Positions 15,290 to 22,576 of a stretch of DNA of 60,199 bases are shown one piece after another. A model generated the notes under the pieces. It was not told the DNA's origin and did no database searches. It was given only the letters and a program-made list of their open reading frames with translations. A program made the position numbers and the translations under genes. Position 1 is the stretch's first letter. The number at the start of each line of letters is the position of its first letter. This stretch comes from an uncultured Oscillospiraceae bacterium (GTDB lineage: Bacteria; Bacillota; Clostridia; Oscillospirales; Oscillospiraceae). Location of the stretch: positions 1,378-61,576 of the forward strand of contig CAJUSG010000008.1 in NCBI GenBank assembly GCA_910589085.1, in the 5' to 3' direction.

Positions 15290-15456
15290 GCTTCGATTTC
15301 CCGCATGAAAACCAGAACACTGTTTCCGTGCATACAGAACTGCCAGCCCTCCCGGCCCAGCTCGTTCCACCGTTCCTCTGCTTCCCGGATTTTCTTCTGC
15401 CAATCAAGGCCCAGTTTGGTCTTGATTTCCACCATTTTATATTCGTATTTCTTCAT
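15286..15456 (-). CDS. DUF4177-like small protein
   Basis: A 56-residue protein starts at ATG 15456. It begins MKKYEYKMVEIKTKLG and has RWNELGREGWQFCMHGNSV followed by LVFMREIEA, the pattern of DUF4177 proteins (short alpha/beta proteins with a conserved GxEGW core). Its stop codon overlaps the tadA start by four bases, so the two are translationally coupled. No function is known for the family. Confidence 0.75.
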   Translation of the reverse strand: MKKYEYKMVEIKTKLGLDWQKKIREAEERWNELGREGWQFCMHGNSVLVFMREIEA

Positions 15457-15475
15457 TCCGTATGCCGTCCTTTCC

Positions 15476-15552
15476 GTAGGGCGTGACGACCCGGCACGCC
15501 GTAATCATAGCAATTTTGGACGCGGCGCGCCGAGGTCGTCGCGCCCTACACA
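15476..15552. repeat. Long dispersed palindromic repeat (GTAGGGCG type)
   Basis: The element opens GTAGGGCGTGACGACCCGGC and closes with the near-inverse ending GGTCGTCGCGCCCTACACA. It separates the divergent DUF4177-tadA and mnmG genes and lies just upstream of the mnmG promoter. Confidence 0.9.
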
Positions 15553-15584
15553 GTATACCGCGGCTGCGGGATTTCCGCAACCCC

Positions 15585-15613
15585 TTGCCCCGGAGCGCAA
15601 ACCGTGATAAAAT
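15585..15613 (+). promoter_or_regulatory. Probable mnmG promoter
   Basis: TTGCCC (15585-15590) and TAAAAT (15608-15613) have 17-base spacing, 31 bases before the mnmG start. Confidence 0.6.
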
Positions 15614-15644
15614 ATGCGGCGAATCCAATCAAGGAAGGCTGTCT

Positions 15645-17519
15645 ATGAAAACCTATTTTGCCGGACAATTCGACATTGCCGTCATCGGGGCGGGCCACGC
15701 GGGCATCGAGGCCGCCCTGGCCGCCGCCCGGATGGGGATGAAAACCCTCTGCTTCACCGTCAACCTGGACGCGGTGGGCAATATGCCCTGCAACCCGGCC
15801 ATTGGGGGCACGGGGAAGGGCCATCTGGTGCGGGAGCTGGACGCCCTGGGGGGCGAGATGGCTAAGGCCGCTGACCGGGCCTGCATCCAGTACCGGCTGC
15901 TCAACCGGAGCAAGGGCCCCGCCGTCTGGTCCCTCCGGGCCCAGGCCGACCGCCGGGAGTATCAGAAAATCATGAAGCACACCCTGGAAAAGCAGGAGAA
16001 CCTGTGGGTGAAGCAGGCGGAAATTGTGGATATCCTCACCGAGGGCGGCGCGGTGTCCGGGGTGGTCACCCACACTGGGGCGGTCTACCGGGTGAAGGCC
16101 GCCATCGTCGCCACCGGCACCCACCTGGGGGGCCGGATCGTGGTGGGGGAGGTGGTAAGGGACTCGGGTCCCGACGGCCTGTCCGCCGCCCTGCCCCTGA
16201 CCCAGGCGCTGATAAAGCTGGGGCTGACCATCCGCCGGTTCAAGACTGGCACGCCCCCCCGGGTCAATGCCCGCAGCGTGGATTTTTCCAAAATGGAGCG
16301 TCAGGAAGGGGACGCCGACAATCCGGCCTTCTCCTTCCAGACGGAGGCACCTCCGAAAAACCGGGCGGTGTGCTGGCTGACCTACACCAATGAGGACACC
16401 CACAGGATCATCCGGGCCAACCTGGACCGCTCCCCCCTCTACGACGGCACCATTGAGGGGGTGGGGCCTCGCTATTGCCCCTCCATCGAGACCAAGGTGG
16501 AGCGCTTTCCCGACAAGGAGCGGCACCAGCTCTTCATCGAGCCAATGGGCCTGGACACGGAGGAGCTGTATATCCAGGGCTTCTCCTCCTCCCTCCCGGA
16601 GGAGGTGCAGATCGAGATGCTCCATACCATTCCCGGCCTGGAGCTGGCGGAGATGACCCGGTGCGCCTACGCCATCGAGTACGACTGCGTGGACCCCACC
16701 GGGCTGGAGGCCACCCTGGAGACCAAGGCTGTCCCCGGCCTGTACGGGGCGGGGCAGTTCAACGGCTCCTCCGGCTATGAGGAGGCCGCCGTCCAGGGTT
16801 TTGTGGCCGGGGTAAATGCTTCCCTGAAGATACAGGGAAAGCAGCCCCTCATTCTCCGGCGGGACCAGGGCTACATCGGGGTGCTCATCGACGACCTGGT
16901 CACCAAGGGCACCAATGAGCCCTACCGCATGATGACCTCCCGCACCGAGTACCGGCTGCTCCACCGCCAGGACAACGCCGACCGGCGGCTGGCACCCATC
17001 GGGTACGAATTGGGGCTTATTTCCCGGGAACAATATGAACGGGTGGAGGAGAAGTACGCCGCTGTGGACCGGGAGGTCCGGCGGCTGGAACACACTGGCA
17101 CGCCCCCCACACCCCAGCTGGCCGCCCTGCTGGAGGAGCGGGGGGAGTCCCCTGTCAGGAATGGCGCCCGGCTGGCCGATCTGCTCCGCCGGCCCAGGCT
17201 GAGCTATCAGGATCTGGCCCCTTTCGACCCGGACCGGCCCGATCTGCCTCCGGCGATTGTGAGCGAGGCGGAAATTACCATCAAGTATGCCGGCTACATC
17301 GACCGCCAGCTGCGTCAGGTGGAGGAGGTCCGCCGGATGGAGGAGCGCCCCATGCCGGAGGATATCGACTACGAATCCATCGCCGGACTGCGGCTGGAGG
17401 CCCGGCAGAAGCTGACCGCCATCCGCCCCAAAAACCTGGGCCAGGCCGGGCGGGTATCCGGAGTGTCCCCGGCGGACGTGGCGGTGCTGATGGTGTATTT
17501 GAAGCAGAGAGAGCAGTGA
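15645..17519 (+). CDS. mnmG: tRNA uridine-5-carboxymethylaminomethyl modification enzyme MnmG
   Basis: MnmG, with MnmE, modifies wobble uridine 34 of several tRNAs using FAD, glycine and folate. The 624-residue protein has the FAD site IAVIGAGHAGIEAALAAARM at the N-terminus, CNPAIGGTGKGHLVRE, TGTPPRVN, and a C-terminal region with KYAGYIDRQ and LSAEVREKL-like LRLEARQKL. ATG 15645 follows AAGGAAGG. In Bacillota it usually lies next to mnmE near the origin, but no mnmE is in this window. The DUF4304 gene follows after 12 bases. Confidence 0.96.
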   Translation: MKTYFAGQFDIAVIGAGHAGIEAALAAARMGMKTLCFTVNLDAVGNMPCNPAIGGTGKGHLVRELDALGGEMAKAADRACIQYRLLNRSKGPAVWSLRAQADRREYQKIMKHTLEKQENLWVKQAEIVDILTEGGAVSGVVTHTGAVYRVKAAIVATGTHLGGRIVVGEVVRDSGPDGLSAALPLTQALIKLGLTIRRFKTGTPPRVNARSVDFSKMERQEGDADNPAFSFQTEAPPKNRAVCWLTYTNEDTHRIIRANLDRSPLYDGTIEGVGPRYCPSIETKVERFPDKERHQLFIEPMGLDTEELYIQGFSSSLPEEVQIEMLHTIPGLELAEMTRCAYAIEYDCVDPTGLEATLETKAVPGLYGAGQFNGSSGYEEAAVQGFVAGVNASLKIQGKQPLILRRDQGYIGVLIDDLVTKGTNEPYRMMTSRTEYRLLHRQDNADRRLAPIGYELGLISREQYERVEEKYAAVDREVRRLEHTGTPPTPQLAALLEERGESPVRNGARLADLLRRPRLSYQDLAPFDPDRPDLPPAIVSEAEITIKYAGYIDRQLRQVEEVRRMEERPMPEDIDYESIAGLRLEARQKLTAIRPKNLGQAGRVSGVSPADVAVLMVYLKQREQ

Positions 17520-17531
17520 GGGGTGCAGTCT

Positions 17532-18209
17532 ATGAGTTTACTTGGAAAAGTGCAGGAATTTATCAACCCCACACCGATCGAGGACAAATATCAGGAATTA
17601 CTGCGGCGGGCCCATGAGGAAATCTTGAAGCCCCTGGGATTCAAAAAGGATGGGCAGAATTTCCGCCAGATTGCCCCGGACGGGTTGGGAAAGATCGTCA
17701 ACTTCCGAAAGGACAAATGGAATCAGAAGGACCGCAGGCTGGGGTTCTTAATTTATACCGGCGTATATTTTGAGCCGGAACCGGCCATTAAAAATCGAAA
17801 ATTCAAGGAATACGACTGCCAAATCAGAAGTACTGGGGACAACCCGACCCCTACCGACATATACGGAAAAAAGGGTGAGGAATTTTCTTATAACAAGCAG
17901 TTTTGGTATATTTTCAAGCGGACCGACATGGAGGCCATGTATCAGGACTTAAAGCAGTCCATGCAGGATGTGTTGAACTGGTTCGGCCATTTCGAGAGCC
18001 GGCAGTCCACAATAGACATGATTTTAGACGGCACAGTCCAGCAGTACTCCTACACAATCGTTATGCACTACGGCACCGCAAAAATGCTGGCCGAGATGGG
18101 CTATCAGGCCCAGGTCTATGAGCAGATCAAGGACACTCGAACCACCAATCCCCAGGCATGGGCGGTGATCCGACTGGCGGAGGACCTGGAAAAGGAACTG
18201 GGCCTGTAG
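17532..18209 (+). CDS. DUF4304-like protein
   Basis: The 225-residue protein resembles DUF4304: ILKPLGFKKDGQNFRQIAPD and GLGKIVNFRKDKWNQ, then GFLIYTGVYFEPEP. Family members are uncharacterised; some lie near polymorphic toxin loci. ATG 17532 is preferred over a GTG nine bases upstream that sits in the ribosome site. Its TAG stop lies inside the end of a dispersed repeat (TGTAGGGGCG), so the repeat defines the C-terminus. Composition is less GC-rich than mnmG, suggesting an acquired gene. Confidence 0.7.
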   Translation: MSLLGKVQEFINPTPIEDKYQELLRRAHEEILKPLGFKKDGQNFRQIAPDGLGKIVNFRKDKWNQKDRRLGFLIYTGVYFEPEPAIKNRKFKEYDCQIRSTGDNPTPTDIYGKKGEEFSYNKQFWYIFKRTDMEAMYQDLKQSMQDVLNWFGHFESRQSTIDMILDGTVQQYSYTIVMHYGTAKMLAEMGYQAQVYEQIKDTRTTNPQAWAVIRLAEDLEKELGL

Positions 18210-18273
18210 GGGCGGATATTATCCGCCCGTATGCAGAATGTAGAACAGCGGGCGCATACTATGCGCCCCTACA
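18206..18273. repeat. Long dispersed palindromic repeat
   Basis: Opens TGTAGGGGCGGATATTATCC and closes GCGCCCCTACA. It contains two internal hairpins (GGGCGGATATTATCCGCCC and GGGCGCATACTATGCGCCC). The first T-A-G is the stop codon of the preceding gene. Confidence 0.88.
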
Positions 18274-18284
18274 AATCACCTTGC

Positions 18285-18355
18285 GTAGGGGCCGACGACC
18301 TCGGCGGCCCGTCTCCCGCAGGCCACCCTATTCCTAAAAACGGCGCGCCCTACAC
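18285..18355. repeat. Long dispersed palindromic repeat, second copy in tandem
   Basis: Opens GTAGGGGCCGACGACCTCGG and closes CGGCGCGCCCTACAC, 11 bases after the previous copy. The centre is diverged. Confidence 0.8.
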
Positions 18356-18377
18356 AACATCCCCTGGAGGTATTGAC

Positions 18378-19289
18378 ATGAATCTGACACAAGTAAAGGG
18401 AAACACCTGGGTCATCGAGGCCAACCAGCTGATCCCGCTGTACAAGCTGGATGAGAAGCGGTGTATTTTGCTGGACACCGGCCTGCTGGAGGAGCGGGAG
18501 GAGTTGGAACGCACCCTGTCAGAGGCCGGGCTGACCCCGGCGAGGGTGCTTTGCTCCCACGCCCACGTGGACCACTGCGCCAACAACCGGTATTTTCAGG
18601 AGAAGTATGGCACAAAAATTGCCCTCACCTTTCCCGAGGCGGGGATGTGCGCCTCTCTCCTCACCCTGAAATGCTACTTTCTCACCCTCTCCCCGGGGAC
18701 GGTGGAGCGGGAGTCCGCCTGCATGGTCCACGAGCCCGACTACTTTATTCCCCCCAACGACGGGCCCTTTACCCTGGGCGGGGTGAGGTTTCAGGTCGTC
18801 CAGACCCCCGGCCACTCCGCCGGACATATCTGCGTCATTACCCCGGACAACGTGTGCTATACCGCCGACGCCCTGCTCAGCGGCGAGCTGCTCAACGCCA
18901 AGCTGCCCTACAATCTCAGCCAGGAGATGGCCATCCACAGCCGGGAGAAGCTGCGGGGACTGGGCTGCGACTTCTACATCATGGCCCACCGGGGGGTGTG
19001 CTCCGGGGAGGAAATCGGCCCCCTTATCGACGCAAATCAGGCCCTCATCCGCCGCCGGGCGGAGGAGATTTTAAGCCTGGTGGACCGGCCCATGACGGCC
19101 AGCCAGATCTCCGAGAGGGCCTGCACCCGTTATCAGCTCCTTACCCACAAGCCCCGCCGCGCCCTGCGGTTTGAGCGCAATGTCCGCTTCTTTATCGAAT
19201 TTCTGGCGGACAGCGGCAGATTGTCTCAGATTTGCCAAAATGGGACGGCCTATTACCTCAGGGCAGAAAATCCCGAAAATCCCACTTGA
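18378..19289 (+). CDS. Metallo-beta-lactamase-fold hydrolase
   Basis: The 303-residue protein has the zinc motif SHAHVDHC (HxHxDH) near residue 58, TPGHSAGHICV near 150, TADALLSGE near 170, and a later His (MAHRG) near 203. This is the glyoxalase II/MBL-fold core; the substrate is not evident. Residues 220-303 look like a helical or winged-helix tail (RPMTASQISERACTRYQLL), as in LACTB2-type proteins. ATG 18378 follows CTGGAGGT. The T-box promoter of the next operon overlaps its stop codon. Confidence 0.85.
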   Translation: MNLTQVKGNTWVIEANQLIPLYKLDEKRCILLDTGLLEEREELERTLSEAGLTPARVLCSHAHVDHCANNRYFQEKYGTKIALTFPEAGMCASLLTLKCYFLTLSPGTVERESACMVHEPDYFIPPNDGPFTLGGVRFQVVQTPGHSAGHICVITPDNVCYTADALLSGELLNAKLPYNLSQEMAIHSREKLRGLGCDFYIMAHRGVCSGEEIGPLIDANQALIRRRAEEILSLVDRPMTASQISERACTRYQLLTHKPRRALRFERNVRFFIEFLADSGRLSQICQNGTAYYLRAENPENPT

Positions 19290-19314
19290 CAGGGGAGAAA
19301 AACTGGCATACAAT
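19286..19314 (+). promoter_or_regulatory. Promoter of the glycine T-box leader
   Basis: TTGACA (19286-19291) and TACAAT (19309-19314) are 17 bases apart. The -35 element overlaps the stop codon of the upstream hydrolase gene. Confidence 0.8.
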
Positions 19315-19320
19315 AGGAAA

Positions 19321-19543
19321 TCACAAAGCAACGACAGGGAACAGTACCCCGCGGCGGAGTTTTAGAGAGAGGATGGCCGGTGAAAATCCTCCGAAGCCGC
19401 GACGGGAAGGCCCCCTGGAGCGCGGGGAGGAAATGCTCCGCCGGTTTCCGCCGTTACCGGGTCAGAGTGTCCCCCATGGGGAAATTCAGGTGGAACCACG
19501 GACATTTTGTTCGCCCTGAGCCGATGAGGCTCGGGGCGTTTTT
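19321..19543 (+). promoter_or_regulatory. Glycine-specific T-box leader with terminator
   Basis: The leader carries AGAGAGGA in the lower part of stem I, GGTGAAAATCC, then GAAGGCC with the likely specifier codon GGC at 19409-19411, and CTGGAG. The T-box core CAGGTGGAACCACGG (19487-19501) pairs with uncharged tRNA. A terminator follows: CGCCCTGAGCC / GGCTCGGGGCG (19512-19522 and 19528-19538) and T5. Uncharged glycine tRNA should prevent termination and turn on the downstream genes. Confidence 0.9.
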
Positions 19544-19563
19544 GTTTGGAAAGGGGGGATTTT

Positions 19564-19947
19564 ATGACCGAACAGCACAAGGAGCAGGCCATTCAGGTGG
19601 TGAAAAGTATCTGCCATGTTCTCCACGAGAAGCGGTATGAGGCCCTGCCCTCCTGCGTGGACAAGATGGAGTGGGACGACACCGAGGTAATCCGGGAGTG
19701 CATCCAGGGCACCCTGGAGATGAACGACTTTGACGTGTTTGACGAGTACGGCGTCCCCTGTAACTTTAAGCCTCAGTATGAGTACCACCACGAGATTATG
19801 TTCTTTGAGTACAAGGACGGCAGCGGCTTCGCGGTGGACTACGAGCTGACCTCCGGCGGCGAGTTGGTTTATCTGACATTACAGCTTGAGTTTTTATACG
19901 AAAACGGCGGATTAAAGAGCGTTTTCCGCACCATCGACCCCCAATAA
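19564..19947 (+). CDS. Hypothetical protein under T-box control
   Basis: The 127-residue acidic protein starts at ATG 19564 after AAAGGGGGG. It is mixed alpha/beta, with an N-terminal helix (VVKSICHVLHEKRYEAL) and a C-terminal strand-rich part (FAVDYELTSGGELVYLTLQL). The latter part is weakly like DUF7668-type proteins; I would not assign it. It lies directly after the T-box terminator and 21 bases before the glyQS start, so it shares glycine-responsive control with the synthetase. Confidence 0.75.
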   Translation: MTEQHKEQAIQVVKSICHVLHEKRYEALPSCVDKMEWDDTEVIRECIQGTLEMNDFDVFDEYGVPCNFKPQYEYHHEIMFFEYKDGSGFAVDYELTSGGELVYLTLQLEFLYENGGLKSVFRTIDPQ

Positions 19948-19968
19948 ATGAAAAGGAGTCTATCTGAC

Positions 19969-21393
19969 ATGAAAAACAGCGAAAAGACTATGGAAAAAAT
20001 TGTGGCCCTGTGCAAGGGCCGGGGCTTCATTTTCGCCGGCAGCGAGATCTACGGCGGCCTGGCCAACACCTGGGACTACGGCCCTCTGGGCGTGGAGCTG
20101 AAGAACAACATTAAGCGGGCCTGGTGGAAGAAGTTTGTCCAGGAGAATCCCTACAACGTGGGCCTGGACGCCGCCATCCTCATGAATCCCCAGGTGTGGG
20201 TGGCCAGCGGACATGTGGGCGGCTTCTCCGACCCGCTGATGGACTGCAAGGCCTGCAAGGAGCGCTTCCGGGCCGACAAGGTCATTGAGGACTGGTGCCA
20301 GGAGAACAGCTTTGAGCTGGGCCACAGCGTGGACGCCATGAGCCAGAGCCAGATGAAGGAGTTCGTGGACCAGCACCAGATCGCCTGCCCCTCCTGCGGC
20401 AAGTTTGACTGGACCGACATCCGCCAGTTCAACCTGATGTTCAAGACCTTCCAGGGGGTCACCGAGGACGCCAAAAATACCGTCTACCTCCGCCCCGAGA
20501 CCGCCCAGGGCATCTTTGTCAACTTCCAGAATGTCCAGCGCACCACCCGCCGCAAGCTGCCCTTCGGCGTGTGCCAGGTGGGCAAGTCCTTCCGCAATGA
20601 GATCACTCCGGGCAACTTTACCTTCCGTACCCGGGAGTTTGAGCAGATGGAGCTGGAGTTCTTCTGCAAGCCGGGCACCGAGCTGGAGTGGTTCGCCTAC
20701 TGGAAAAAGTTCTGCCACCAGTGGCTGCTGGACCTGGGGATTAAGGACGAGAATCTGCGCCTCCGGGACCACGACCCCGAGGAGCTCAGCCACTACTCCA
20801 ACGCCACCACCGACTTCGAGTTCGCCTTCCCCTTCACCGACTGGGGCGAGCTGTGGGGGGTGGCCAGCCGCACCGATTTCGACCTGAAGGCCCACCAGAC
20901 TACCTCCGGCAAGGACCAGACCTACTTCGACCAGGAGGCTAACGAGCACTATATCCCCTATGTGATCGAGCCCTCCCTGGGCGCCGACCGGGTCACCCTG
21001 GCCTTCCTTTGCGACGCCTACGACGAGGAGGTGGTGGACGCTGAGAAGAACGACGTGCGCACCGTCCTGCGCCTGCACCCCGCCCTGGCCCCCTTTAAAT
21101 GCGCCGTGCTCCCCCTGTCCAAAAAGCTGGGGGACAAGGCCCGGGAGATTCAGGCCGAGCTGAGCAAGTACTTCATGGTGGACTACGACGACGCCGGCTC
21201 CATCGGCAAGCGCTACCGCCGCCAGGACGAGGTGGGCACCCCCTACTGCATCACCGTGGACTTCCAGACCGTGGGCTCCGACACCGAGGAGGCCGACCAC
21301 GCCGTTACCATCCGGGACCGGGACACCATGGACCAGGTCCGGGTGCCCATCAGCGGGCTGAAGGCCTGGCTGGAGGAGAAGCTGGCCTACTGA
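19969..21393 (+). CDS. glyQS: Glycyl-tRNA synthetase (homodimeric, class II)
   Basis: The enzyme charges glycine tRNA. Its 474 residues are of the single-chain dimeric type rather than the separate GlyQ/GlyS type. Motif 2 contains RNEITPGNFTFRTREFEQME, RPETAQGIFVNF lies upstream, and motif 3 is SLGADRVTLAFL. Two Cys pairs (CKAC, CPSC) suggest a zinc site in the insertion. The C-terminal third is the anticodon-binding fold. ATG 19969 follows AAAAGGAG; the ATG at 19948 has no site. Expression is controlled by the T-box leader. Confidence 0.96.
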   Translation: MKNSEKTMEKIVALCKGRGFIFAGSEIYGGLANTWDYGPLGVELKNNIKRAWWKKFVQENPYNVGLDAAILMNPQVWVASGHVGGFSDPLMDCKACKERFRADKVIEDWCQENSFELGHSVDAMSQSQMKEFVDQHQIACPSCGKFDWTDIRQFNLMFKTFQGVTEDAKNTVYLRPETAQGIFVNFQNVQRTTRRKLPFGVCQVGKSFRNEITPGNFTFRTREFEQMELEFFCKPGTELEWFAYWKKFCHQWLLDLGIKDENLRLRDHDPEELSHYSNATTDFEFAFPFTDWGELWGVASRTDFDLKAHQTTSGKDQTYFDQEANEHYIPYVIEPSLGADRVTLAFLCDAYDEEVVDAEKNDVRTVLRLHPALAPFKCAVLPLSKKLGDKAREIQAELSKYFMVDYDDAGSIGKRYRRQDEVGTPYCITVDFQTVGSDTEEADHAVTIRDRDTMDQVRVPISGLKAWLEEKLAY

Positions 21394-21456
21394 GCACCCC
21401 TGAAGATCCCGCCCGACAAGGGTTAAGACACTCCGGAAAAACGCGATAATCTAAAA

Positions 21457-21504
21457 GAAACCGGCATATTCGATGGCAGTCACGCCAAAAAATATGTCGG
21501 TTTC
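21457..21504 (+). terminator. Inverted repeat after glyQS, possible terminator
   Basis: Arms GAAACCGGCATATT and AATATGTCGGTTTC (21457-21470 and 21491-21504) pair over 14 bases with one mismatch. The following sequence CTTATAAG is only weakly T-rich. It could also be an operator for the XRE gene that starts 31 bases later. Confidence 0.5.
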
Positions 21505-21534
21505 CTTATAAGATTGTGATAAGAGGTGGTGCCA

Positions 21535-21883
21535 ATGACAGCCGAGGCGAAAATTCAGATCGGCCGAAGGTTACGCAGAAAACGGGAGCAGGCCGGGTAT
21601 ACCAGAGAAAAATTGGGGGAGCTGTGTTCCCTCAGCCCCCGCTTTATCGCAAATATTGAATTGGGAGACTCTACCTTTAGCCTGGATTCCCTGATGACCG
21701 TCTGCCGCATCCTGTCATGCAGCAGCGATTATCTGCTGTTTGACAAGGAGGAGGGAGAGACCCCCCTGGGCCGAGGTCTTTGAAAAATTAACCCAGCTTG
21801 ATCCACAGTATCAGGAGCCAATCTCAAAGGTCCTTCAGGAGATTATAGAGATTATCCACGGAAAACCCTGCGCAAAGCCTTAA
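21535..21883 (+). pseudogene. XRE-family regulator, frameshifted in a C6 run
   Basis: The intact part (21535-21783) encodes an 82-residue XRE helix-turn-helix protein: IGRRLRRKREQAGYTREKLG, LSPRFIANIELGDSTFSL and RILSCSSDYLL. ATG 21535 follows AGAGGTGG. The stop is reached shortly after a run of six C (21761-21766). In the +1 frame the sequence continues as WAEVFEKLTQLDPQYQEPIS followed by KVLQEIIEIIHGKP to TAA 21883, which looks like the natural C-terminal helix of this regulator type. One C too many would explain it. It may be a recent mutation, a phase-variable tract or a sequencing error; the HTH domain stays intact. Confidence 0.65.
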
Positions 21884-22024
21884 TATTGACCGCCGGACTT
21901 CCGGGTTCCCGCGGCGGGGCGGCTGACCACGCCGCCATTTATCCTTCCAGCTTGAAACCAAAGGACCCCTTTTGGGGATATGATAGGTGAAAGCGGCTTT
22001 CAAGATCTGTTGAGGAGTTCAGTT

Positions 22025-22576
22025 ATGCGGGAAGAGACAATATTGCGAAAAATACGGTCCGGTGACCCCGCCGGGCTGGAGGCCCTGATGGAGCGCTACC
22101 TGCCCTACGTCTCCGCGGTGGTGTGGAGCGTCCTGCGGGACGCCATGCCCAGGGAGGACGGCGAGGAGGTGGTCTCCGACGTGTTCCTGGCCGCCTGGCG
22201 GCAGGGAGCGGACCTGCGGCAGGGTTCAGTAAAAGCCTGGCTGGGGGCGGTGGCCCGGAACAAGGCCAAAAAACGCCTGCGCCAGGCGGGCCGGTACCTG
22301 CCCCTGGAGGAGGACGCCCTGGAGATTCCAGGTCCCGACGACCCCCCCGGGGAGTACGAGCGGGCGGTGGAGCGGCAGCTGGTGCGCCAGGCGGTGGACT
22401 CCCTGCCTGATCCGGACCGGGAGGTCTTTCTCCGCCACTACTTTTATGCCCAGACGGTGGCGGAGGTGGCCCGCCGCATGGAGCTGAACGAATCCACGGT
22501 GAAGACCAAGCTCCGGCGGGGCCGGATGAAGCTGAAGGAAGTGCTGACGAGGGAGGGTTTTGCCATTGAAGCGTAA
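22025..22576 (+). CDS. ECF-type RNA polymerase sigma factor
   Basis: The 183-residue protein has region 2 (residues 8-80, with YLPYVSAVVWSVLRD and EEVVSDVFLAAWRQ) and region 4 (residues 120-175, with LPDPDREVFLRHYFYAQTVA and LNESTVKTKLRRGRMKLK), without region 3, as in extracytoplasmic-function sigma factors. ATG 22025 follows GAGGAG. It overlaps the next gene by 11 bases. That gene encodes a single-pass membrane protein, its likely anti-sigma partner. Confidence 0.9.
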   Translation: MREETILRKIRSGDPAGLEALMERYLPYVSAVVWSVLRDAMPREDGEEVVSDVFLAAWRQGADLRQGSVKAWLGAVARNKAKKRLRQAGRYLPLEEDALEIPGPDDPPGEYERAVERQLVRQAVDSLPDPDREVFLRHYFYAQTVAEVARRMELNESTVKTKLRRGRMKLKEVLTREGFAIEA

